From positions 434,001 through 498,000 of the forward strand of contig NZ_WHKF01000002.1 of NCBI RefSeq assembly GCF_009295825.1: 64,000 nt of DNA, written 5' to 3'. This stretch comes from Marinifilum sp. N1E240. Lineage in GTDB: Bacteria; Bacteroidota; Bacteroidia; Bacteroidales; Marinifilaceae. The notes under the pieces are model-generated. The model was not told where the DNA came from and did not search any database. It was given only the letters and a program-made list of their open reading frames with translations. Positions 36,678 through 43,846 of this stretch are shown piece by piece. How positions within the stretch are numbered: the stretch's first letter is position 1; each line of letters begins with the position of its first letter. Made by a program: the position numbers and the translations under genes.

Positions 36678-36929
36678 TATCTCCCCTTTCGGATTTATCT
36701 TATCCCTAAGGGGATAATTATTTAAAGGAAGGGGACAGACTTTCTCCCTTATGGTATAAGTTTTCGCCCCAAGGGGATGATCTTGGAGGACAAGGGGAGA
36801 ACAATGCGCCCCTAAGGGATTTATATCATCCCCAGGGAGATGATCATTCTCCCCAAAGGGATATGTTTGCGGACATAGGGGATAAGCTTAATCCTCTATG
36901 GGAGAATTCTTATCCCCAAGGGGATTTTT
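36678..36929. repeat. Array of twelve 21-bp degenerate palindromic repeats
   Basis: Twelve consecutive units of exactly 21 bp, without a single indel: the GGG-like triplet recurs at 36690, 36711, 36732, 36753, 36774, 36795, 36816, 36837, 36858, 36879, 36900 and 36921. Consensus of a unit is CTTATCCCCAAGGGGATAA plus two bases, a near-perfect dyad. The last unit (36909-36929) contains the perfect ATCCCC AA GGGGAT. The left CCC arm is present in nine units; units 3, 6 and 10 have GGA there instead. Individual units differ a lot while spacing does not. 21 bp equals two DNA helical turns and also seven codons. Read in frame, the plus strand gives a heptapeptide like LIPKGI-x with three stops, and the minus strand xYPLGDK-like with one stop and no start codon. 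Confidence 0.93.
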
Positions 36930-36984
36930 GGAAGGCGTTAAATCAGCTACATTTTTATTATCTTAAGGCTTACAAGTATTCAGT

Positions 36985-37000
36985 TTATCAAGGGGGATAA
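36985..37000. repeat. Solitary repeat-like palindrome before ppc
   Basis: TTATC AAGGGG GATAA, resembling one unit of the upstream array but 73 bp beyond the last unit's GGGG, out of its 21-bp phase by about one helical turn. It ends 16 bp before the ppc start codon. Confidence 0.5.
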
Positions 37001-37015
37001 AAAAATAAATAGCCT

Positions 37016-39565
37016 ATGCTCTCAGAAAAATTTCAAAATGAAGTTGAATTAAAGTACAAATTGTACAACAGCATATTCCTGACCTTGCCTTTGGATGGAA
37101 TTCACGGAACCGGAATACTGATTCCATTATTAAAAGATGAATGTACCAAAGGTTTGGAAGAAGGAAAATCTCCGGTAGAGATACTCAATCAATTTTTCGA
37201 CAAACAAACCGAGTTCAAAACAGAAAAAGAACAACAGGACTTCATGTTTCGAGTGATAAGTTATATCGAACGACAAGTTGTTTTGTTAGATGCATTAGAA
37301 GATGCTGCATTTTTGAAGCTATACGATCCGGAGGGAAGAGGAAAATTGGAGTCTATTCGAAACAGACTTTCAGGTGAAGAAAGCAAATCTAAAATGAGTG
37401 AAGCTTTGCGAAGTTTGGCAGTTCGAATTGTGCTTACTGCTCATCCAACACAATTTTATCCGAGCACAGTTTTGGCAATTATCAACGATTTAATTGATGC
37501 TGTACAGAAAAATGATCTTTTACGAATAAAATTGCTGCTAACTCAATTGGGTAAAACACCTTTCTTCAAAAAAGAAAAACCAAAACCTTACGATGAGGCT
37601 AAAAGCTTAACTTGGTATTTGGAAAACATTTTTTATCATTCAGTTTCTGATCTTTATGGGGAATTGATGAAGGAAGTAGATGATCCTGAAAAGCAAAGTG
37701 GAGATGTTATTTCTTTTGGGTTTTGGCCAGGTGGCGATCGTGATGGAAATCCTTTTGTTAATACAGATACAACTTTAGCTGTAGCTGATCGATTGCGTAA
37801 TATTCTATTCTCAAATTACCACAAAGATATTCGCGCATTACGAAGACGTTTGAGTTTTAAGGGCGTGTACGAATTGGTGGTTGATTTGGAAGAGAGAATT
37901 CTACAGTCAATAAATACTTCAGATCAGACAGATAAAATCTATCAGGAAGATATTTTACTGGCATTAAATAAAATTGAAAAGATTTTATTGGATGAGCATG
38001 ATGGTTTTTTTGTGGATTTACTAAGAGAATTCAAAAATAAAATCAAATTATTTGGGACACATTTTGCTTGTATTGATATCCGACAAGACAGTCGAATCAT
38101 TAAAAAAGCTTTTGATGTTTTGTGTGCAACCGCTCCGGAATTAAAAAATAAGAATTGCACACTTGACTTTGATGCTTTAACCAAACTTAAAACTGAGGTG
38201 TCGATGTTTCAAACCAATGATGAGGTTTACCGCGATACTTTGAATTTGTTCGAGACGATTAAAGAAGTTCAGTTGAGAAATGGTGAAGCTGCATGTAATC
38301 GTTTTATCATTAGTAATTGCCGTGGAGCAGAAGATGTAGCGCGGGTTTTTGCGATGTCGAGAATGTGTGCATGGCAAGATGAAGTACCCTTGGATATCAT
38401 TCCATTATTCGAGACGATTGATGATTTAGAACAGGCGGATAAAACCATGCTAAAATTGTACGAGAATAAAGAATATTCGAAGCATTTGAATAGTAGAGGA
38501 ATGAAACAAACCATTATGCTCGGGTTTTCGGATGGAACCAAGGATGGTGGATATTTTTCTGCCAATTGGAACATTTACAAAGCAAAAGAGAATATTACCA
38601 GGCTTTCCAGAGAGATGGGAATTACAGTTGCCTTTTTCGATGGACGCGGAGGACCTCCGGCTCGCGGTGGCGGAAATACCCATAAGTTTTATTCATCCCT
38701 AAGTAAGAATATCGAGAATCAGGATATTCAGGTTACCATACAAGGGCAAACTATTAGCTCGAAGTTTGGAACCAAAGATTCTGCAAAATTCTACCAGGAG
38801 CGTTTGATTTCAGCAGGCTTGGAAAATCGGTTGTTTGATGATGAGAGCAAACAGCTGAGTGAAACAGATCGATCTGTAATGGAAAAATTATCGAAGTATA
38901 GCCTGGAAGAATATCAGAGATTTAAAACTTCGGATAAGTTTGTGCCTTATCTGGAAGAAATGAGTGCTTTGAAATATTATGGAAAGGCTAATATTGGCAG
39001 TAGACCTGGAAAAAGAAACAAATCGGAGAAATTGAACTTTGAAGATTTAAGAGCGATTCCTTTTGTAGGTGCCTGGAGTCAGATGAAACAAAATGTACCA
39101 GGATTTTTTGGAGTAGGTACATCTCTGAAAAGGGTAGAAGAGGAGGGCGATTTTGAAGCCTGCAAAAAACTTTATCAAAAATCTTTATTTTTTAGAACTT
39201 TGGTGGAGAACAGCATGCAGTCTATCAGTAAATCGTATTTTAAACTGACTGAATACATGAAAAGTGATGAGGAATTTGGTGAGTTTTGGACCTGGATATA
39301 TGATGAGTATCAATTGAGTATTGAAATGCTGATAAAAGTTTCCGGGCAATCACAATTGATGGAAAAATCAATGGTTTTAAGAGATTCGATTAAACTGAGA
39401 GAAGAAATGGTAATGCCATTGATTACAATTCAACAGTATGCATTGATAAAAATTCGCGAAATGGAGCAGAATAATGAAACAAAGCTAGCGAAATACAGTA
39501 TATTGCAGAAGTTAGTGATACGATCTCTTTATGGAAACATAAATGCTAGTCGAAATTCTGCTTAG
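37016..39565 (+). CDS. ppc: Phosphoenolpyruvate carboxylase
   Basis: 849 aa, bacterial-type PEPC. It fixes bicarbonate onto PEP to give oxaloacetate, refilling the TCA cycle. Key motifs are seen: VLTAHPTQFYPSTVLAI with the catalytic His, FGFWPGGDRDGNPFV, and the glycine loop FDGRGGPPARGGGNTHKFY. The C-terminus (ENSMQSISKSYFKLTEYM onward) is complete, though it lacks the classical QNTG ending of the E. coli-type enzyme and ends with about 12 extra polar residues. The upstream 21-bp array is a candidate control region. Confidence 0.96.
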   Translation: MLSEKFQNEVELKYKLYNSIFLTLPLDGIHGTGILIPLLKDECTKGLEEGKSPVEILNQFFDKQTEFKTEKEQQDFMFRVISYIERQVVLLDALEDAAFLKLYDPEGRGKLESIRNRLSGEESKSKMSEALRSLAVRIVLTAHPTQFYPSTVLAIINDLIDAVQKNDLLRIKLLLTQLGKTPFFKKEKPKPYDEAKSLTWYLENIFYHSVSDLYGELMKEVDDPEKQSGDVISFGFWPGGDRDGNPFVNTDTTLAVADRLRNILFSNYHKDIRALRRRLSFKGVYELVVDLEERILQSINTSDQTDKIYQEDILLALNKIEKILLDEHDGFFVDLLREFKNKIKLFGTHFACIDIRQDSRIIKKAFDVLCATAPELKNKNCTLDFDALTKLKTEVSMFQTNDEVYRDTLNLFETIKEVQLRNGEAACNRFIISNCRGAEDVARVFAMSRMCAWQDEVPLDIIPLFETIDDLEQADKTMLKLYENKEYSKHLNSRGMKQTIMLGFSDGTKDGGYFSANWNIYKAKENITRLSREMGITVAFFDGRGGPPARGGGNTHKFYSSLSKNIENQDIQVTIQGQTISSKFGTKDSAKFYQERLISAGLENRLFDDESKQLSETDRSVMEKLSKYSLEEYQRFKTSDKFVPYLEEMSALKYYGKANIGSRPGKRNKSEKLNFEDLRAIPFVGAWSQMKQNVPGFFGVGTSLKRVEEEGDFEACKKLYQKSLFFRTLVENSMQSISKSYFKLTEYMKSDEEFGEFWTWIYDEYQLSIEMLIKVSGQSQLMEKSMVLRDSIKLREEMVMPLITIQQYALIKIREMEQNNETKLAKYSILQKLVIRSLYGNINASRNSA

Positions 39566-39656
39566 AAAATAGTTTAAGAAAATTTAGACAATCGGCAATT
39601 TTACTAGATGAATATCGTTTTCTTTGTAATCAGTAAATAATAATTATAGAAAACCA

Positions 39657-40280
39657 ATGAACATGCACAAATCAATTCTTTCTTTTATTGTAATATTTTT
39701 AGTGTCTCTATCACTGTTTGCACAGGATACTCCACCTGCAAAAGAAGAAGTGAAACCCTCTCTTGATAATGGAACCATAAAAAGTCAATTCGATTACATG
39801 AAAAAGAAATCGAGCAATTGGCAAGATCATGAAGTGATTAAGGTAAACATGATCAATAAGTTTGGAGCTAATGTACAGGATACATTAAAATCATTTCGAT
39901 CAAGATTAAAGGATTCTAAAGCATTGGTAGGGAAACAAAATAGTGAGATTACAACATTAAAGGCTGACATGCAGAAATTACAAAATCAGCTGGATGCGAC
40001 TATCAAAGCGAAAGATAGCATGAAACTTTTTGGAGCAGAATTGCCTAAAGGAACTTACAATACAATTATGTGGGTAATTATTTTAGGCTCGTTGGCTGTA
40101 GCAGGAATTTGCTTTATGCTTTATAAACGAAGCAATACTGTTACTGTAGAAACCAAAACAACTTTAGAAGAGGTTCGTGAGGAATTTGATACGCACCGTA
40201 AGAATGCTTTGGTTCGTGAGCAGAAGCTTGCAAGAAAACTTCAGGACGAAGTAATAAAGAATAAAAATTTGGGACTTTAG
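39657..40280 (+). CDS. Membrane-anchored coiled-coil protein of unknown function
   Basis: 207 aa. Signal peptide ILSFIVIFLVSLSLFAQ, then a helical region with QFDYMKKKSSNWQDHEVIKV, a coiled coil (about 75-125, SKALVGKQNSEITTLKADMQ), a transmembrane helix (TIMWVIILGSLAVAGICFML, about 138-160) and a basic helical tail EEVREEFDTHRKNALVREQK. I recognise this as a family common in Bacteroidota, sometimes mislabelled tRNA (guanine-N1)-methyltransferase; there is no methyltransferase motif here. Role unknown. 91 bp after ppc. Confidence 0.82.
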   Translation: MNMHKSILSFIVIFLVSLSLFAQDTPPAKEEVKPSLDNGTIKSQFDYMKKKSSNWQDHEVIKVNMINKFGANVQDTLKSFRSRLKDSKALVGKQNSEITTLKADMQKLQNQLDATIKAKDSMKLFGAELPKGTYNTIMWVIILGSLAVAGICFMLYKRSNTVTVETKTTLEEVREEFDTHRKNALVREQKLARKLQDEVIKNKNLGL

Positions 40281-40298
40281 TTCCTTCAGAAATTTAAA

Positions 40299-40340
40299 AA
40301 AAGAGGCTATATCCACACGGATGTAGCCTCTTTTTATTTT
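40299..40340. terminator. Bidirectional Rho-independent terminator
   Basis: 16-bp stem with one G-U pair (40299-40314 and 40319-40334), ACAC loop, T5ATTTT on the plus side and A-run on the other. It can end both the coiled-coil protein gene (plus) and the small membrane protein gene (minus). Confidence 0.92.
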
Positions 40341-40360
40341 ACCTTATTTTTAACAAATTA

Positions 40361-40573
40361 CTACGCAATATTGTGAATTAGCTTTTTTGCCGCAAAGAAT
40401 CCACCTATAAGCGACAGTGTAATCAAGCTAAGAGCAAACTTACAATAGAATCCACAATAGAATCCATCCTGAGCTCCAAAACTAAAAGCTGAACAACCAA
40501 GCGCAATTAAGAATAAGTAATCTGCAAACAAGATAATTGCAAAAAGTGATGATATGAATAACAGTTTTTTCAT
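40361..40573 (-). CDS. Small membrane protein, hypothetical
   Basis: 70 aa with two hydrophobic segments (LLFISSLFAIILFADYLFLIAL and FALSLITLSLIGGFFAA, quoted in part) joined by a cysteine- and aromatic-rich loop GAQDGFYCGFYCKFA. No family recognised. Support for a real gene: ATG start with a Lys-Lys beginning, membrane-like composition, no overlapping gene, and a bidirectional terminator just after its stop. Confidence 0.6.
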   Translation of the reverse strand: MKKLLFISSLFAIILFADYLFLIALGCSAFSFGAQDGFYCGFYCKFALSLITLSLIGGFFAAKKLIHNIA

Positions 40574-40686
40574 GAATTGTTTAATTCGTAATGTTAATAC
40601 TGGAAAAAGTTAAAATCCTTTGTTTATTACAAAGTTACGATAGTATATAGGCGAAAATAGAATAGGTTTATGTGATTGTTTTATCT

Positions 40687-40708
40687 TATCTTTGTGATAT
40701 ATCTCACA
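40687..40708 (+). promoter_or_regulatory. Promoter -7 box overlapped by a CRP-like operator
   Basis: TATCTTTG (40687-40694) is an exact -7 box. Overlapping it by two bases is TGTGA (40693-40697), six bases, TCACA (40704-40708), the perfect CRP consensus. The operator ends 5 bp before the ATG of a CRP/FNR-family gene. Binding there would block transcription, so negative autoregulation is the simplest reading. Confidence 0.7.
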
Positions 40709-40713
40709 GTATT

Positions 40714-41418
40714 ATGCTATTTCAGTCAGATAATAAGATTTTCTCTAGTTGTCAGATGTGCGACGATAAGTCTTGTGCCGCTCAAAGTCTTTCTGTTCCC
40801 GAATTACGGCAGTTAAGTATGAGTTGTAATGAAGTGAAATTTGAGAAGGGAGAAATGATTTTATCCGAAGGTTCAATGACTTCTCATATTGTTTACCTTC
40901 GGGAAGGGTTGGTTAAAGAATACGGCAAATCTGGTTTGCATCAGGAATACATTCTTCAGGTAGTTAAGCCGCATTCATATCTGGGGCTTCACTCTATTTT
41001 TAGCGATACTTGCAATCATTATTCTTATTCTGCACTTACGCCAGTTCGTGTTTGTTTTATCGAGCTATCTGTTTTTTCTCAATTCATTAAAGAAAATGGA
41101 CGCTTTAGCTATGAAATTCTATCATCGGTTTGCAATGATAGTTTGAACAATTACCATCGTTTTATCGATCAGCATCAAAAGAAGATATTTGGAAAAGTTG
41201 CGGACGCACTCCTGTATTTCTCAGAAATAATTTTCAAATCGGATGAATTTTTATTGCCATTAAGCAGAAAGGAAATTGCTCATATGATTGGCACAAGTCG
41301 TGAAAGTGTGTCTAAACAGATGTCAGGTTTCGAATCTGATAATATTATTAAAGTGAGCGGGCGTGCCGTATCCATTCTTGATTTGAATAAATTAAGGCAA
41401 ATTAGTAAGGTAGGCTAG
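40714..41418 (+). CDS. CRP/FNR-family regulator with N-terminal cysteine cluster
   Basis: 234 aa from ATG 40714; the frame opens earlier (40672) but that would include the promoter. N-terminus CQMCDDKSC (Cys13, 16, 21) could form an FNR-like iron-sulfur site with a fourth cysteine (CNEV, near residue 39). Then a cyclic-nucleotide-binding-type beta-roll (KGEMILSEGSMTSHIVYLRE) without the GE...R.ATS signature that binds cAMP, and a winged helix LSRKEIAHMIGTSRESVSKQ. The recognition helix has the Arg-Glu pair used by CRP to read TGTGA, matching the operator found just upstream. Probable oxygen or redox regulator (inference). Confidence 0.92.
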   Translation: MLFQSDNKIFSSCQMCDDKSCAAQSLSVPELRQLSMSCNEVKFEKGEMILSEGSMTSHIVYLREGLVKEYGKSGLHQEYILQVVKPHSYLGLHSIFSDTCNHYSYSALTPVRVCFIELSVFSQFIKENGRFSYEILSSVCNDSLNNYHRFIDQHQKKIFGKVADALLYFSEIIFKSDEFLLPLSRKEIAHMIGTSRESVSKQMSGFESDNIIKVSGRAVSILDLNKLRQISKVG

Positions 41419-41560
41419 TTTCAGCACTGTTTAATCAACTTCTTTTTTTTCTTTATCACTTGAAATACCTAAATGTTGGTATTTTAAAAACAGATTATAT
41501 TTTCCAATTTTGAAACATTCCAAATAATAAAAGATTGTGTATTGTTTTAAAGTGGGGTTT

Positions 41561-42223
41561 ATGAGTTTTTTAAAGAAAAATTGGGCTTGGATTTTAGTTG
41601 TGTTGTTGGCTTTTCTGCCATTAATAAATATCTTTTCCTTTGTCAGTTTTAATTTCTCAAATAGTGATTTTGATATGATCCTATTCGACGATTATGAAGT
41701 ACCTGAGAACATTGCTGAAAAAACCGGATTCGATATTGTTCCAGGAGTAAAAGTTGCAATTCATTCTACCGGCGAATGGGCAATACGCTGGATGATTGCT
41801 GTTTTAATGATCACACCATTTAGAATTGTATTTGGAACTAAAAGTAATTTGTATGTACGTCAGGCAATGGGAATTTCCTGTGGTGTATATGTGATGCTTC
41901 ATGGCTTCTTTTTCATGTATCATGAAGGATTTTTTGCCATGTTTACTGAAGTGAATTTGGTATTGGCTGTTTTGGCATCTGTTATTATTATAATATTGAC
42001 TCTTACCTCGAACCGAAGAGCAATGAAATACTTTAAGAAACGTTGGAAAAAGATGCACCGAATAGTTTATTGGGCTGCGGTATTATCCATTTTACATGTC
42101 GTTCTGCTGGGTGAAGGTTGGATGTTATACGGAATTTTATTCAGTTTAGGTTTGATTGTTCGCTTTGGTCCAGTTCGGGAATGGTTCGATGCTCGAAAAT
42201 TTAAACTCGCAAAAGCGCTTTAA
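41561..42223 (+). CDS. Ferric-reductase-like haem membrane protein (MsrQ/YedZ type)
   Basis: 220 aa from ATG 41561. Five to six hydrophobic segments: WAWILVVLLAFLPLINIFSF, WAIRWMIAVLMITPFRIVFG, MGISCGVYVMLHGFFFMYH, VNLVLAVLASVIIIILTLTS and RIVYWAAVLSILHVVLLGEG. Histidines in the third and fifth segments are placed like the haem ligands of the ferric-reductase transmembrane domain; RRAMKYFKKRWKKMHRIVYW is the typical loop before the last helix pair. MsrQ passes electrons to periplasmic methionine sulfoxide reductase; no MsrP gene is adjacent. Its stop overlaps that of the convergent regulator gene. Confidence 0.85.
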   Translation: MSFLKKNWAWILVVLLAFLPLINIFSFVSFNFSNSDFDMILFDDYEVPENIAEKTGFDIVPGVKVAIHSTGEWAIRWMIAVLMITPFRIVFGTKSNLYVRQAMGISCGVYVMLHGFFFMYHEGFFAMFTEVNLVLAVLASVIIIILTLTSNRRAMKYFKKRWKKMHRIVYWAAVLSILHVVLLGEGWMLYGILFSLGLIVRFGPVREWFDARKFKLAKAL

Positions 42224-42234
42224 TTTAAAGCGCT
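42214..42234. terminator. Palindrome shared by two convergent gene ends
   Basis: AGCGCTTTAA (42214-42223), one T, TTAAAGCGCT (42225-42234): a perfect 10-bp inverted repeat. Both stop codons lie in it. It probably works as a terminator in both directions, although the T-runs are short. Confidence 0.6.
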
Positions 42235-42894
42235 CGGATTTCTTACCAATATTCTTCTTCTATCGTAAGTTATTATTCCTTCTCGTTCCAATTCGTTGAG
42301 TGTGGTAGTAACGGTTTGCCTTGTTGTAGCAGCCAAGTTCGCGATATCCTGATGAGTCAGATTCAATCTGATTTCTCTCTCGTATCCAATTTTTATCCCG
42401 TGTTCTTCAATTAAATCCAGCAGCAAACATTTCACCCTTTCAGGAGCAGATTTAAACCACATTCGTTCCAATCTGCTACGCACTTTTTTCAGTCGAAAAC
42501 CAATCAGTTTGGTTACTTTCAAACTTAGCCTGGGATGACTTGATAGAAAATTTTCGAAATCTTGAATATCTATATAACAAATTTCGGCGTATTCAGTAGT
42601 TGCAGCAATTTGTTCTCTAGTGCTTTGACCGGTAATTGCTAATTCTCCAAAGATTTCTCCGGGTCCAAGTATGGCATAAATCAATTCTTTTCCATCATCC
42701 GAAAAGGAGGAGATTTTTACTTTGCCTTTTTTGAGGAAGTAAACCGAATTTGCTTCATCGTTTGGTAAGTATATGGTTTGATTTTTCGTTGCTTCCAACA
42801 TTTTTACACGCTTTCTTAGGTCCATTTTCTCTAAAAAAGTTAATGCTCCTAAAAAATTAAAATTCTCGAAATACCATAAGATTTTGTCTTGCAT
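42220..42894 (-). CDS. CRP/FNR-family transcriptional regulator
   Basis: 224 aa. The beta-roll has YFLKKGKVKISSFSDDGKEL and LGPGEIFGELAITGQSTREQ, close to the CRP phosphate-binding cassette but lacking the exact RxATS, so cAMP binding is doubtful. The winged helix is LTHQDIANLAATTRQTVTTT with RRRILVRNPS at the end. No N-terminal cysteines. It is divergent from modA with a 23-bp palindrome between them, so regulation of molybdate uptake, or of itself, is a reasonable guess. Confidence 0.93.
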   Translation of the reverse strand: MQDKILWYFENFNFLGALTFLEKMDLRKRVKMLEATKNQTIYLPNDEANSVYFLKKGKVKISSFSDDGKELIYAILGPGEIFGELAITGQSTREQIAATTEYAEICYIDIQDFENFLSSHPRLSLKVTKLIGFRLKKVRSRLERMWFKSAPERVKCLLLDLIEEHGIKIGYEREIRLNLTHQDIANLAATTRQTVTTTLNELEREGIITYDRRRILVRNPSALN

Positions 42895-42995
42895 GAACGA
42901 GTTGATTTGGTGGATGTAAGATTACTCTCAAGTTACGAAAATTATTTATACTGATTAAAAATAAGAAGTCCTAAAAAAGAGTTAAATATCAATGA

Positions 42996-43018
42996 ATATG
43001 TAAGATAATCTAACATAT
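42996..43018. promoter_or_regulatory. 23-bp palindrome between CRP-type gene and modABC
   Basis: Left arm ATATGTAAGAT (42996-43006), one A, right arm ATCTAACATAT (43008-43018): 10 of 11 pairs match. It lies 102 bp before the CRP-type gene start and 63 bp before modA, a good place for an operator acting on both. Which protein binds is unknown. Confidence 0.6.
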
Positions 43019-43080
43019 ATGGATTCTTACCAAATGGTTTTACGGATATTTTAGTATTTTCAACAATCCCAACTGAATTT

Positions 43081-43845
43081 ATGATGAGAAAGATTTTTCC
43101 TTACTGCTTTTTATTCCTGATTCTAATATCATGCTCGAACAAAGAGAAAAAGAGTAAAAGTATTACTGTTTTTGCTGCAGCAAGTGTTACCAATGTAATT
43201 CAGGAAATAGCGAAATCATATTCAAAGGAAACAGGAGTTAAGATTCGATTGAATATTGCTTCTTCGGGGATATTGGCAAGACAAATTGAAAGTGGAGCTG
43301 ATTTTGATTATTACATATCAGCAAGTAAAACCTGGATGGATTATGTGGATTCGAACAAATTAGTTGCACACAATTCTGTTTGTATTGTTGCTGGAAATTC
43401 TTTGGTTGCGATTGTTCCTAATAACAGCGAGATATCTGTAATCGATACAAGTAATATTTATAATTTTCCTAAACTTTTTCGTGGAAGATTATCACTTGGA
43501 GATCCTGGACATGTGCCGGTTGGGAAATATTCAGTTCAAGTTTTAAAGTATTATCAGTGTAATGAGACTTTATTGGATAGATATTTGCCTGCAAAAAATG
43601 CCAGAGATGCATTGTTTATGGTAGAAATGGCTGAGTGTGGAATGGGAATGGTTTATGCTTCGGATGCAATAAATTCTCAAAAGGTTAAAATCATTTATGA
43701 ATTCCCTGATAAAGCTTGTGATCCAATTAGATATTATGCAGCTATAAGTAATGGCGAGAATCAGTATATGAATCAATTTCTTGAATTTATGAAATCGGAT
43801 CAGGTTAAAGAAATTTGGAAGCGGAACGGGTTTAAAGATTTGTAA
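43081..43845 (+). CDS. modA: Molybdate ABC transporter, substrate-binding lipoprotein
   Basis: 254 aa. Lipoprotein signal FPYCFLFLILISC. Periplasmic binding fold of the ModA type: ITVFAAASVTNVIQEIAKSY, LNIASSGILARQIESGADFD and LSLGDPGHVPVGKYSVQVLK; the Ser and Ala residues of the first and second motifs bind the oxyanion. Directly followed (1 nt) by modB, then modC, forming a complete transporter for molybdate or tungstate. Confidence 0.95.
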   Translation: MMRKIFPYCFLFLILISCSNKEKKSKSITVFAAASVTNVIQEIAKSYSKETGVKIRLNIASSGILARQIESGADFDYYISASKTWMDYVDSNKLVAHNSVCIVAGNSLVAIVPNNSEISVIDTSNIYNFPKLFRGRLSLGDPGHVPVGKYSVQVLKYYQCNETLLDRYLPAKNARDALFMVEMAECGMGMVYASDAINSQKVKIIYEFPDKACDPIRYYAAISNGENQYMNQFLEFMKSDQVKEIWKRNGFKDL

Positions 43846-43846
43846 A

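Larger units (their letters stand above)
36652..37015. other. Intergenic region with a phased palindromic array, upstream of ppc
   Basis: 364 bp between the EEP gene and ppc, with no credible protein start in any frame. It is dominated by the 12-unit 21-bp array (36678-36929, listed separately). After it come a possible ppc promoter (TTTG 36927-36930, 17-nt spacer, TACATTTT 36948-36955) and a solitary repeat-like palindrome at 36985-37000. Confidence 0.7.

Noticed and set aside
36657-36887. Minus-strand gene across the array (about 77 stop-free codons)
   Set aside because: No ATG, GTG or TTG in the open part, no ribosome binding site, and low-complexity heptapeptide content. Kept only as a hypothesis of coding ancestry.
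36678-36929. CRISPR array
   Set aside because: The units are adjacent 21-bp degenerate palindromes with no unique spacers, no leader and no cas genes nearby.
39657-40280. tRNA (guanine-N1)-methyltransferase
   Set aside because: Name sometimes attached to this family, but the sequence is a signal peptide, coiled coil and one membrane helix with no methyltransferase motif.
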